This document shows positions 11,401 through 20,550 of a stretch of 64,000 nucleotides of DNA, one piece after another. The stretch's first letter is position 1; each line of letters starts with the position of its first letter. The stretch comes from Siphlonurus alternatus (lineage: Eukaryota; Arthropoda; Insecta; Ephemeroptera; Siphlonuridae). The notes under the pieces are model-generated. The model was not told where the DNA came from. It saw only the letters and a program-made list of their open reading frames with translations, and did not search any database. Made by a program: the position numbers and the translations under genes. Location: the NCBI GenBank assembly GCA_949825025.1, contig OX463780.1, positions 42,264,979 through 42,328,978 of the forward strand, given 5' to 3'.

Positions 11401-12175
11401 GAGGCGTGTTGAGGCCCGCCAGCGATGACTGCAAACTCGCCAGGTTCTGCAGGTTTGCCAGGTTGGCCACTGCAACAAGCGCGTCGTGGAGCGTCACACC
11501 ACCGTGCAGAGCTTCAAGAAAAGCAAAACACCTTCACGCTTAGTCCTTGATGCACGAGTCTTGGATGTTGCTTAATTACCGCTAATTAACACCAGCGTTG
11601 ATATTTTGTTATTATAGCAATACATCGACTCTGCTATACCATCTCTTAACATAGGAAGTTTTCCAGGGCAAGGAGTTTAGTATAGTCGTGACACCTCAAA
11701 ATTTGCCAAAATTGTTAGCACTGCAGCTCAATGAATATCAGATTTGCAATTTTGGGAGAGTTACAAAATCTAGAGCTATTACTATAAATTTCAACATGCT
11801 TCCATTATAGAACATAATGCAACGCCCAAAAACAGAGCAGGGGTAATGAAATGTACGTAACAATAAAAAAAACATGTCACTAACAATTATATGAACTCGG
11901 CATTTACCACAGGCATTCTTAAGCTTATTTTACATTATTTTGTATCTAGAAGACAGAAAAAACGGAAGAGCACTACGACGGTGAAGAAGAGACGTACCTG
12001 ATCCGTTGAGATGCGCGTGTGCCGCCAGGGTTGCCGCCAGCTTGGCCGCGTCCATGTCACTGAGGAGGCCGCAGGGAGGCATGGCGGGGGGCGGGCTGGG
12101 GTGGGCCGGCAGCGAGGAGCAGGGGTGGCGGGGCGACGAGGGTGCGCTCTCTCCGCACGTCTCAGCGTCCTGCGC
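3861..12175 (-). CDS. pdm3: POU class 6 homeodomain transcription factor, ten 3' coding exons (N-terminus missing)
   Basis: Joined exons in transcription order: 12175-11998, 11511-11233, 10909-10748, 8111-7867, 7550-7451, 6713-6573, 6511-6331, 5166-5083, 4756-4620, 3985-3861. The total is 1632 nt with every phase matching, so 543 codons plus TAA. Layout: a Gln/Ala/Gly/Ser-rich activator-like region (first seven exons up to about residue 375), a bipartite POU-specific domain, a linker and a C-terminal homeodomain. Class 6 is supported by TEGPAYSQSAICR in the POU-specific domain, by NLTEFIG in the linker, by KKRKRRTSFTPQALE at the homeodomain start and by WFCNKRQALKNT in the recognition helix. 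The family binds DNA in the nucleus; in Drosophila pdm3 acts in neuronal identity and axon targeting. The first exon starts in phase 0 and has no initiator ATG, so earlier exons lie upstream. One intron carries a candidate cassette exon. Confidence 0.93.
4248..4458. mobile_element. MITE-like palindromic element C (about 210 bp) in the last intron
   Basis: Left end TTTAGGGGGTAAAGTAACAC and right end GTGTTACTTTCCCCTTAA are inverted complements with one gap. Similarity continues inward through CCCAATGTTAAA / TTTAACATTAGGC and an A/T run into ATTCATATC / GATATGAA-like sequence. No coding potential. It sits in the 634-nt intron between the two homeodomain exons. Superfamily not assigned. Confidence 0.7.
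4620..4756 (-). CDS. pdm3: POU gene exon: linker and homeodomain N-terminal half
   Basis: Donor GTAAGTCGC at 4619-4611 and acceptor TATAG just above 4756. The first base completes Arg with the upstream exon; the last base begins the Gly codon finished by the next exon. It encodes the linker YKSGQHNLTEFIGVEPS, the basic arm KKRKRRTSFTPQALE and helix 1 to NTHPSG. The basic arm KKRKRR is also the expected nuclear localisation signal. Linker spacing matches POU class 6. Confidence 0.95.
5083..5166 (-). CDS. pdm3: POU gene exon: C-terminal part of the POU-specific domain
   Basis: 84-nt exon with donor GTGAGGAG (5082 downward) and acceptor GGCCAG above 5166. It encodes FEKLDITPKSAQKIKP then VLERWMKEAEER, which is helix 4 of the POU-specific domain, and starts with one base that completes Arg of the SAICR motif. 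The Arg/Phe junction is the boundary at which a candidate cassette exon (5717-5776) could be inserted. Confidence 0.95.
5393..5422. repeat. Poly(A) tract
   Basis: About 30 consecutive A on the plus strand (T on the POU gene sense strand) within the intron that splits the POU-specific domain. It could be a simple repeat or a retroposon tail; no target duplication was recognised. Confidence 0.8.
5492..5555 (-). CDS. Candidate alternative exon with early stop inside the POU-specific domain intron
   Basis: On the minus strand a pyrimidine/AT-rich run ending in CCTATGCAG precedes position 5555. Spliced to the upstream POU exon (phase: one base completes the codon) it stays open for 21 codons, with TGVYGHYSKPG and HWFDPPNIF visible, then meets TAA at 5494-5492. 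The stretch is clearly GC-richer than the surrounding intron. If used it would end the protein inside the POU-specific domain. It might instead be part of an unrecognised repeat next to the poly(A) tract. No good donor was seen before the stop. Low confidence. Confidence 0.25.
5717..5776 (-). CDS. pdm3: Candidate 60-nt in-frame cassette exon within the POU-specific domain
   Basis: The minus strand shows a strong acceptor (GCTGTTCTTTTCCCAG ending just above 5776) and a donor GTAGGTGATG at 5716-5707. Phase fits exactly: one base completes a codon with the SAIC exon (Arg becomes Ser), 19 codons follow (ALATQMYCTAAQIASQHQA), and two bases join the first base of the 84-nt exon to give Met before FEKLD. 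The reading frame of the downstream domain is kept. As I recall, mammalian POU6F2 (RPF-1) has an alternative 36-residue insert at this same Arg/Phe junction, with unrelated sequence. Inclusion would push apart the DNA-reading helix and helix 4 and probably change DNA binding. Not proven by transcripts. Confidence 0.6.
6331..6511 (-). CDS. pdm3: POU gene exon: N-terminal two thirds of the POU-specific domain
   Basis: Acceptor TTCATTTAG above 6511; donor GTATG at 6330-6326. It encodes QPTINQTNGNVVDGINLDE, IKEFAKAFKLRRLSLGLTQ, TQVGQALSITEGPAYSQ and SAIC plus two bases of Arg. The helix 2 and helix 3 residues of the POU-specific domain (Q..VG.AL, then SQSAICR) are intact, and the TEGPAYSQS insertion is diagnostic of class 6. 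Reading through the donor would add YENNLLI and stop, so retention of this intron would truncate the protein. Confidence 0.96.
6573..6713 (-). CDS. pdm3: POU gene exon: His/Gln-rich region before the POU-specific domain
   Basis: Acceptor AGTTTCAG above 6713 and donor GTAAGTTG below 6573. It encodes HSVQSMHKTSPHSGQQNHQ, a short glutamine run, then SPLCLSPSLDSLGEMT and one base of Asn. The intron to the next exon is only 61 nt (6512-6572), the shortest in the gene, so this pair is probably spliced by intron definition. The region is expected to be disordered; no domain recognised. Confidence 0.9.
7191..7340. mobile_element. MITE-like palindromic element D (about 150 bp) in a POU gene intron
   Basis: Left end TAAAGCCTGTATTACACCAT and right end inverted complement (TTAAGGCGGTATTACACGAT) match over about 27 bp including ACAATTT. 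Inner arms around TTTCAAGAAAA / TTTTCTTGAAA complete a hairpin. Flanks AGATCGTA (left) and AGATCGTT (right) match at 7 of 8 bases, an 8-bp target duplication consistent with hAT type. No coding potential. Confidence 0.7.
7451..7550 (-). CDS. pdm3: POU gene exon: Ser/Thr-rich segment
   Basis: 100-nt exon in phase 0; acceptor TTTTTACAG above 7550 and donor GTAATAAT below 7451. It encodes VPDKHQNGSLNGASLNTIS then RLASATGLTVTPTQ and one base of Gly. The ISRLASATGL stretch looks like a short amphipathic segment; no named domain. Confidence 0.9.
7867..8111 (-). CDS. pdm3: POU gene exon: polyalanine and polyglycine activator-like region
   Basis: 245-nt exon; acceptor GGTGTTTCAG above 8111, donor GTGAGA at 7866-7861. 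It encodes PPSPTSLGLGAAPMSHMLGG, a run of 11 alanines, NQVLGMPPLMAQSGASG, a run of 11 glycines and NQRNSHHYS. GC-rich with homopolymeric GCN and GGN codons, typical of insect transcription factor activation or repression regions. Frames on the opposite strand here are shadows. Run lengths may be polymorphic. Confidence 0.9.
8112..10747 (-). other. Large internal intron of the POU gene (2636 nt)
   Basis: AT-rich. Contains octamer-type sites ATGCAAAT at 9601-9608 and its complement at 10077-10084, and a hairpin element at 10581-10691. The segment near 8755-8945 has short inverted GGCGGCCATT sequences. No additional exon with convincing splice sites was seen. Confidence 0.7.
10581..10691. mobile_element. 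Hairpin-forming palindromic element E (about 110 bp)
   Basis: Left arm ACTGCGTTTACATGACGATA then TGTTTAATACGCATTCGTTGATGACG is mirrored by CGTCGTCAACGAATACGTAT then TAAACACCAACATGTAAACGTAGT. Arms of about 45 bp with several mismatches around an AT-rich loop. Probably a small MITE or part of one; the outer boundary is unclear. Confidence 0.6.
10748..10909 (-). CDS. pdm3: POU gene exon: hydrophobic/Gln activator-like region
   Basis: 162-nt exon; acceptor TGTTCCTCAG above 10909 and donor GTGAGTA at 10747-10741. It starts with two bases of a Gly codon and encodes LATQTILAIPVNQPPGSQ, MVNLPLGNGQGVGSSPLG, NLQSLAQPLQMAAAAGG. The TQTILAIPV motif resembles the conserved N-terminal region of vertebrate POU6F proteins. 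No enzymatic domain. Confidence 0.9.
11233..11511 (-). CDS. pdm3: POU gene exon: Gln-rich region with two possible in-frame acceptors
   Basis: Donor GTGAGC at 11232-11227. The chosen acceptor is TTTTGCTTTTCTTGAAG above 11511, with a good pyrimidine tract but a less usual AAG end. An alternative GCAG above 11469 is also in frame and would remove 14 residues (LHGGVTLHDALVAV region). The exon encodes ANLANLQNLASLQSSLAG, LNTPLNLTMSSANS, a Gln run with His, then GGQMPQLILASGQLVQGIQ and GAQLLIPTSQG. QGIQGAQLLIP is POU6-like. Either acceptor keeps the frame. Confidence 0.87.
11998..12175 (-). CDS. pdm3: POU gene exon: Pro/Ser-rich region, most upstream exon recognised
   Basis: 178-nt exon; acceptor TTTTTGTTCCAG above 12175 and donor GTACGTC at 11997-11991. 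Phase 0 at its start. It encodes AQDAETCGESAPSSPRHPC, SSLPAHPSPPPAMPPCGLLS and DMDAAKLAATLAAHAHLNGS plus one base. No upstream ATG in frame is plausible, because the exon is preceded by a clean pyrimidine tract, so the start codon is in an exon further right or outside the window. Frames on the plus strand here are shadows. Confidence 0.88.
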
Positions 12176-12410
12176 CTGGAACAAAAACAACAACACGTTA
12201 CCATCGAGCTCTGCAAAGACGAGGTTCGTCATACACATGACACTTGATCTATAGATCTATATTGATGATAACTAAGAATGTTTAAAAAAACAACAACGAA
12301 TAAGTTAAAAAATATCATCTCTATTTAAAAAAACATTTACAAACAATTTATAATGTGTAATTTACAAAATTGCACAAGCAAAATATAATTTATTATATTA
12401 ATTGTTCTAT

Positions 12411-12570
12411 TACGAATATTTTGGAAAAATACGCCACAGCTGAATAGTCTCCATAAATGTGCATAAAATTGAGATGAGACGCATTCATTATACGAATATT
12501 TTGGAAAAATACGCCACAGCTGAATAGTCTCCATAAATGTGCATAAAATTGAGATGAGACGCATTCATTA
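12411..12570. repeat. Perfect 80-bp tandem duplication
   Basis: Unit 12411-12490 is repeated without mismatch at 12491-12570. Each unit contains an E-box (CACAGCTG) and CCATAAATG. Perfect identity implies a recent duplication or recent gene conversion. Confidence 0.97.
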
Positions 12571-12664
12571 TAATCATGTATATTCTTAACATATAATAAT
12601 TGTCACAATTTTTATATACTTTTTAATTAAGGTAATTGTAAAAATTCACTGAAGAAGTTAAATT

Positions 12665-12815
12665 TTGATAAACATTGTGGCCGCCATGTTGGTGCCTCCT
12701 CAGCCTGCGAGTTATGCAGCACGCTCGTCACTCGCGGCAGCTGGTCGCTATGTTAAAACGTGGGGGAACAGCCCGCATCATGACAGTATTTCACCTGTCG
12801 CTCAGGTGTTATTAA
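12665..12815. promoter_or_regulatory. GC-richer island, possible conserved non-coding element
   Basis: Contrasts sharply with its AT-rich surroundings; contains GGCCGCCATGTTGG and CAGCTGGTC-type E-box sequence. I tested it as an exon on the minus strand: an open frame ends at a GTGAAATAC donor, but there is no acceptor. Regulatory role is inference from composition only. Confidence 0.25.
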
Positions 12816-15640
12816 CCTTAGCATGAATAAGCACACAATAACATTAACTTGATTGGCATACATTATGTTAAGTTTTAATGATTAATACGGTTAACAGTTT
12901 AAATAACATTTTAAAATTGACAGGCGTATGAAAGATTATATAGTATGAAGGTTTATATAACATATAAAAGATGACACAAAAGTTAGCTTATTAAAATATT
13001 ACAATAGAAAAATATATTATGAGTAAATAAGTTGCAGTTTAAATACCCTAGTACCATTTTGTCCAATACTTTAGTTTTGGTATGCATTATACCACCTGCA
13101 TGCGTTATTTATTATTACTGTTATTAATTCATTTTTATTTTTTTAAGTCCTAATAAGCTTATATATGAGTAAAGTAACTTTTATGTGAATATATAAATTA
13201 AAATGTTACACCATATAATAATGGTGATTGAAGAATGTAATAAAAATAAATTCTATCCTGTTCAATAGTTGTAAAAAAAAAATGTGGTATATGGTAAGTT
13301 TTGTTTTAATGATGAAATATGAATAAAAAAAAGTATTGTTTCTATACAAATTTAAATACATTGTCTTTGAAAATTAGTTTTCGTAATATTATATTTTTAT
13401 TTCAAAACCATATATATGAACAATTATTGTAAAATATAATGAAAATTAGATTTGCTTTTTAATAAGAGTTCATATATTTTCATAAAAAAAAACATATATA
13501 ACTTTATTGTAATGTATATTTTATAAGTCGAATCATATCGTAAAGTTTGTTAAAAAGGGAGATAATAGAAAATATTAAGAGTTATGATATTATATAGTTA
13601 AGTCGTGATATCGTTGTGTTTTTCACAATCCAATCATAAAAATGAGGAAATAAATATAATCGCTCCCTTACACCCTGTTTCCCTTTCCTCTCTTCCTCCT
13701 CCTCCTGCTCTCTCTCTCTCTTCCACGTTCAACTCTGTACGTGGATTAAGAGAAAATAATGTGAAGGGATGGGCTCTAAATCGAAACGTCCATATAATCT
13801 GGTGAATGAGAGAAAAGCGCTTACTGTGGAGTAGAGAAGGGCACCAGCCACCAGAGTTAACATTACCGTATATTAATATATGTCAGATTTTTTTTTCAAA
13901 CCTACTACATATATATACATACACCCTTCTCTCTTCTTTTTTTTTAATGTAATAAAAAATTACCATGAGAGAAAAATTTGGATTTGTAAAAATAAAAATG
14001 AAAAATTGTGTAACAATTTTTTTCATTTTTATTATTATTATTATTTTATTTTTGTAAAAGTTAATTTTTATATATATGCTCGTTGGTCAGAATTTCAATG
14101 CTCATATATATCTCACATTATAAAAATGCCACTAATAATAAAAAAGTACGTTTTTTTTTTACGCTTCGTTACACATTTATATGAAATGAAAGCCTTGTAG
14201 TGTTCGATTTTACTCAACTGTGGGTAAAATGAGGAGTTATACCACTTGTCGTCATTTCAATGGGTTATATAGGGTTATAATATAAGTATGTGTATATGCA
14301 GCAGGACTAGGTAGCTATATATTTATACATATAACGGTCATCATATATTATATATAAATGGACTACATGTATGGTGGCTAACTCATAATATGAACGGTTG
14401 AAGTAATAATTTAAATAAAAAAAATTATATTATATATTTTTTTTTACAACGAAAGATGATAAAAATTAACCTTATACTATATGTATAATATATTATATTT
14501 TTTTATTATATATGTATGATTGAATTGATGAGGTTCAGTGAATAAATTTGTAGTAGAGCGTTATTATAAATTATATTTTTATATTCATTTCCTGCACACA
14601 TTTAACTTTTTTAATAATAAAAAAAAAACACCACCATAAAATAACATTGATGTTATCACGAAGTCATTGCACGTCAGTAGTTTGGGGGGGGGGGGAGAAG
14701 AGGATTCTTGCTGACAACACCCCCACCAACCCTTAACGTAAGCAATTGTAATGAAAATAGATCGGTCTTAAGTTTAGGGCGGCTCACAACACCCTGTTAC
14801 TTCCTACTCTCATACATTATACCTTCTTCTCCTCCTTCTTCAATCTTACAAATTACTTCTTATACAAAAATTAACTGCTTTTTAAAGCTTTCTTTTAAAT
14901 TATAGAACTTTTTTTTTCCTTTTACTTTATAGTATATATAGCTATATATTATTTAACAAAGATAAATTAGAATTAACTCCAATGAATTACTAACTAATTA
15001 ATGCAAACTATCATCTATAATATCTGACGCTCTATACTTAGGTTATTATTATCAAAACATTATTATATATTATAAGAAGATTTATATACGCAATAAAAAA
15101 AAATCATGATTTTATAACATGCAATTTGATTAATTTTATTCATAAAAATTAAAATAATTGGCTTAATTATGCAATTTTTAATTCATATTTTTTTAAAATA
15201 GCAGAATATATTAAATATTTTAATTAAATGTAAAAATGAATTGATTTTTATTGCTATTCCAAAGATTATAATTATGATATTATAAATGTTAATATATGCA
15301 GAGTATTTTTTTTTTTACACATGTAATTATATAACATAAAACCGATTAATATATTCACTCTTAAACCTTTTTCATATATTAAAAATTTCTATATTTAAGC
15401 ACTTCCTAATATTTTAGTTGTTATTTCTTAGAAATTTTATAATTAATATGTAAAATACTTATAATTAAATATCAAATTAATATTAAAATATTTATCACAT
15501 ACTTTGAAATATTTTGTAAAAAGAACATTAAATTGTTAATATATCCTATTTATCTAATGCATCAGAAAAATTCATGTTAATATGCATAACATACATGTAT
15601 AATACAAACCACACAAACGAGTTGGTCATCAATAAACTAG

Positions 15641-15946
15641 CATAATCATAATATCCCGGAGGCTGCAAAGTATATAGTGGCATAGAGCAGCTAGCAATCT
15701 CTTCTTGTTCTCTCTATATAGCTCGAGGAACACAGCAGCAGCCTCAAGCTATCTCTCGGAGCTTCAAAATACAACCAACGTTGCTTGGCAAGAGAGACGA
15801 GCTTCCAAATTAACGCACAGTTATTCATTATTATCTAAGCTCGGGGTGTGATTAGCCGCTCACCTTATTTAAATGCAAATGAGCTTCATTTCGCAATATT
15901 AATGTCTCCCCATCTAACAGAGCAATGGCGGCAACGTTCGTTGTTC

Positions 15947-16018
<72 letters not shown>

Positions 16019-16190
16019 CTCTTCCTCTCACTCTGGCCAGCCACGAGGCCCGGCACTTCCCACCGCATTTTGTGCGCCCAACGTAGCTCCTACGATGTTT
16101 GGGCAAGCGAATGAACATAAAGAGAGGAGCATCTCTCGTTGCCAGCTAGCCTTGCAGCCTGATTTAACACCTGAATTATTCAGGGAGTGC
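15641..16190. promoter_or_regulatory. Candidate enhancer island with POU octamer site
   Basis: GC-richer block in AT-rich DNA containing a perfect octamer ATGCAAAT at 15873-15880 within TTATTTAAATGCAAATGAGC, followed by a CAATATTAATG homeodomain-like core. It is split by the (CT)n tract 15949-16015 and continues to about 16190 in unique sequence. The octamer is the classical bipartite POU site, so auto-regulation by the POU factor is possible but not shown. Confidence 0.35.
15949..16015. repeat. (CT)n microsatellite
   Basis: About 67 bp of uninterrupted CT; creates false Ser-Leu and Arg-Glu open frames on the two strands. Confidence 0.98.
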
Positions 16191-19100
16191 GTGTGTGAAA
16201 TAGCGTGTAGAAGTGAGAAAACGACGAGTTAGAGTAGGGAATAAGCCTCTCTCAATCTCACTGGTCTCTCTTATATATACTCTATGAAAAATATATATAA
16301 TGAAAAGATTTATAGGCAGAAATAAAAAGGTGTGGAAAATGGTCATAAGAAATAAAAATGAAGAAATGAAGGAAAAGAAAATTGCAAACTTGAAATGAAT
16401 CGTAAAATATTTTAGACTTTATTAATAATTAAATATAAAATAAATATTTTAAAAAATACAGTAAAGTGAATATAAAACAAAGATATATCTGCTCTACAAA
16501 ATATAAAAGAATAATGCACTCTGCTCTCTAAAAACTTCAAATTTTAAGTTAAAAAATTTGAGGCATTTAAAATGTTTTATCGTGTTAAGTCTATATGAAA
16601 GAGTGCAAGAGAAAAAAAAAAAAAAAATCATGCACATTATTAATTGCCTGTAGAATGGATACAAATAAGGAAATGTCAATGTTTTAAAATAGGATAAAAT
16701 ATTATGTGTATATGAGATAAAAAATATTAAATAACATCGCTTCTACAGATGCAATTCCCATTCTTCATAATTTACTAGTAAGAGTAAATTCTAAGAAATT
16801 TCATATAACATTATTTAAAATAATGCACATTAAGCACGCAACATCAATTAATAACAATAAAATGTTACATCCTAAACTTTATAAATCATATAATAAGTAT
16901 AAAGTATAGGAAATAGACTTAGGTATATAATACTCTAAAATTTATGATAATATTACTGTGAGAGATTCGTATATAATAATTATTACTTGCAATAAAGAAA
17001 ATCATCAATGAGTATATACATTTCCTTGCGGTTTTTAATACATTTTGTCATTACGGGACATGGAAAAAGTGGGCGTGCCCTGAGAAGGGGGGGGGGGCAC
17101 CTTTCTCATGAATATTCCAGCAGTCTCCTTCACTATAACCCATCCTTTTGTGAGAGTCTCGCTTACCGGGATTTCCATTATTGATTGCACTCTTGAATGA
17201 AATAAAAATAAGTTTTTTTTTTCTAACTTTCAAAGTATTTCATTTAATGTGATTTAATTGGGTTGTTGTAATGAAACAACAATAAATAAATAAAAAATAC
17301 AAGAAAGAAAAAAAACAACAAATGAAGTAAAAAATATACAATATTTTATTCAGAATTTGTAAGCTGAAAACCTGTATATATAAACTTGTATGTTTGGTAT
17401 AATTAACTAGAGAATTTGATTACAAGATGTAACGTATATTTATATATGTATGTAATAAAAAAAAATACAGTGAATATTAATAAAAAAAATTGAATAATTT
17501 AAAATTGATGTTGATATAAATAATAAAAAATTGTAAAAATTAATGCTATAGAGAAGAATTTTTATATAATATCTGGTACAAAATATTATACACACACCAA
17601 TAGAGCAGGTTTTGTAGAATTGATAATTTAAGTGGAGAAGTGGATGGGTGGGGGGGAAGAGGGGGGGGGGGGAGGGATAATTGTGATTTTCTGTCTGCCA
17701 GATATATACTGTTCGGGATGAGAAAAAAAAAGAGAAAATGAGGAGGAGGGGGAATGAGAGGGGGTGAAAGCTAATTGAAAAATGCCCTCCCCCCTCCCTC
17801 TTTCTCCCCATAAAACAGTGAGTGCTATTGGTACTGCTGCTGTGTTATATGCATGTGTATGGAAAGGATTGTAATAAGCCGTTCAGTAGAATGGACATTA
17901 ATGCCGGATTGTTACTAGCTGGTCCGTTGCGATAAACATAATCAGTAAGCATGCCAGGTTAATCATCAACAAAAATAATCTTCTCTCTCTCATATCCACA
18001 CACATTAATTTCGTTGTATTTTATTGTAACAAAAAAAAAAAAAAGATACATCATACATATAAAAGGAATAATACTAATAATAATGGAAAAAGCTTTATTC
18101 GGATCAAGTGAAGTGAGGTGAAGAGATATATATGTATATACGGTTCGAATTATATTTTATATATAATAATAAACATATATGGACGGATATATAAAAACTT
18201 GTAACCGAAACTAACTAAAAGTTAGGATTATTTTATTAATATATAAATCAGATATAAAATTATATATTAGTTTTTCATTTAATAGCTTTTTATATAATTA
18301 AAACACCAAAAACCAAATGTATAGTTTTATTTAAATTATTTAAAATGTACAATTTTTTTAAATATTAATTGACCCTCCCATCATCAAGCAATGTACGTTT
18401 CTGATCAAACTATAATATCACTGTTCAAATATTTATTCTTTTTTATTCGTACATGTTTAATTTTCATTAATTGAGTTTAATTTTTACTAAAAATCAAGCT
18501 TTTGATGTTTCTCTCTTTCCTAAAACCTTTACTTTTTTGTTATATACGTATTAATGAGAGAGAAAAAAAACTGAGCTTTATGCAGAAACCATACAATAAA
18601 ACAATTTATACTGATGAATGTGATAAAATAAAATGTGCGTAGATTAACCTTTTTTACGAAAATCTAATTAGATTACAATTCAATGAAAATAAAACGAAAA
18701 AAAAAAACAAAACAAAGATAAAAGTAAAGAAAAGCTTAATATTTTGTAGTTATATATAAAAAAAACATTCATTGCCATTTTGCAGTCTTTTGTTTTAACA
18801 TTTGAAGGTCTCCATTTGAGATATGATTTGTACCTGGCCCTGGAATTGCTAGTTGAACAAAAGAATTACGTATATAAATCCCTTTGCTTTACTCTCAGAA
18901 ATAAAATAACATTTTGCAGTAAATATTTTATAAAATGAAAAATTTGCGATAAAGGAATAAAAAAAAGGTATAAATTGAGCAGAAAAAAAACAAGAGTTGA
19001 AAAAAAGTTAAGTCTAACATAAAATATTTTTTTACAAATATGTTATATATTTGTATATTATATCTATATCTAAAGTCAGTAAGGTCAATATTTCCATGTG

Positions 19101-20254
19101 TGGCACTTGAAAATGAATACAGAGAATATGAGCAATGAAGAAGAAGTAGAAGTATAATATATATAGGGTGGTGGTGATATGGGGGGGGGGGGAGCTCTGT
19201 AAACGATGACCCAAGCCCTTTTCCTCCTCTCCATCCTTCAGAATGTTCGTGGACCACTAGCATGTTTTCCTTGCTCTTCAAGCAAACCATGGTGAACAGT
19301 AGAAGGCTATAGTTATAGACCTTTATACCACACCATAACGTACTACTATGTACGTATATACTGTACTTAGCAGCTCAAGCTTTTCTGTGTCCGCTACTAC
19401 CCCCGTCGTCCATAGTTTGTGCACGGGATTAGCAAGTCTTACTTACTGCAACTTTATACCAACCCCCCTTCTTCCTTCTCTCCTCCTCCTCCCTCTCCAG
19501 TAGAGCTCACCCTACTTATTCCTCACCAAATAATCTCTCCCTCTCTCATCTACTCATGATATAACTCAAGAGACCAGCAAATAACTCGTTGTACTCAAAC
19601 TCATACACTATAGCTATAGTATATCTAGGTAAGTATAAATTTAAGATAATAATATGCATTTTTGCAATCATACTATATGATACAACTATTATAACCATTT
19701 ATCCATTTTGCATATTATACTGCAATTTTATACAGTAATACTCTTTTGATTAATGATTCATTATGACATTATATTTATAAGTTGTAATTTATATTAGATT
19801 AGAGAAGTAATTTAATGTAATTAATCTATATTAGTAATTACTTCATTTTATATATATAATATATATAAAGATAGATTTATAGAACTCACTTATACATATA
19901 ATATATAATTAGTTTCTATAATGAAAATAAAAACTAGTTAAATTATAACGATTTGAATTTACGATAAGATATTCACATTAATAATATAAATTTATTATTT
20001 AAATGTACCATAATATAATATATTGCATATTATATGTAACAATATAAAATATAATAATAAATTAATAATATATAAGTGAAGTATTTGTTACTATATATTA
20101 ATTTTAATTTGTTTGACCCAAAATGCAAAGCATAATAATAAAAACTTGTTATAGAGTAAGTTTTTAAAAAAAAATAATAATGTAAAAAATGAGTATAAAT
20201 CTCTACAGGAATATTTGTTTCGGAAATAGTGTGGATACGTATATAAAAAATAAT
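16191..20254. other. AT-rich non-coding stretch
   Basis: No exon or recognised gene. Holds G-runs near 17085-17097, 17642-17675 and 19181-19192, and scattered TA runs. Short open frames are low-complexity. Confidence 0.5.
17642..17675 (+). repeat. G-rich tract with several G-runs
   Basis: Successive runs of three to twelve G separated by one to four bases, giving at least four G-runs within about 35 bp. Compatible with a G-quadruplex on the plus strand; otherwise a simple G-rich repeat. Confidence 0.6.
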
Positions 20255-20550
20255 ATATGTATATATATAGATGCTTGCGGATGCAGAAAAAGAAAATGAG
20301 AGACTTGGGAAAGATGTTGTTGCCCATGAATGTATGGATGAGTGTCCATCTCTCACGGGATTCAAGTATAGTAGTCGGACTTGCTATATCTAGTAGGGTT
20401 TTGTGCCTACATTATCTTCCCAAGTTTCGATGTTGCCAGACGGTCGAGATGCAAATAAGAAAGAGGGGTCAGTCACTAGGAGGATATCCAGACAAATGTA
20501 TATTGCCGAGGAGTCTCACATCCACACACAAGAACTCCAAAATGTATAAA
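20255..20550. promoter_or_regulatory. GC-richer island with octamer site
   Basis: Non-repetitive segment of higher GC within TA-rich DNA, with the octamer ATGCAAAT at 20449-20456. The open frame of 113 codons on the plus strand has no recognisable protein features. Regulatory role is inferred. Confidence 0.25.

Larger units (their letters stand above)
12176..15640 (-). other. Non-coding AT-rich DNA, probable large 5' intron of the POU gene
   Basis: No exon found. Contains the 80-bp tandem repeat (12411-12570), a GC-richer patch near 12670-12800, a G-run at about 14684-14695 and many A/T runs. Assignment as intron is inference from the phase-0 acceptor at 12175. Confidence 0.5.

Noticed and set aside
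12665..12880. Possible upstream POU exon on the minus strand ending at a GTGAAATAC donor
   Set aside because: Open frame and phase fit, but there is no pyrimidine tract with AG at the other end and no family similarity in the translated sequence.
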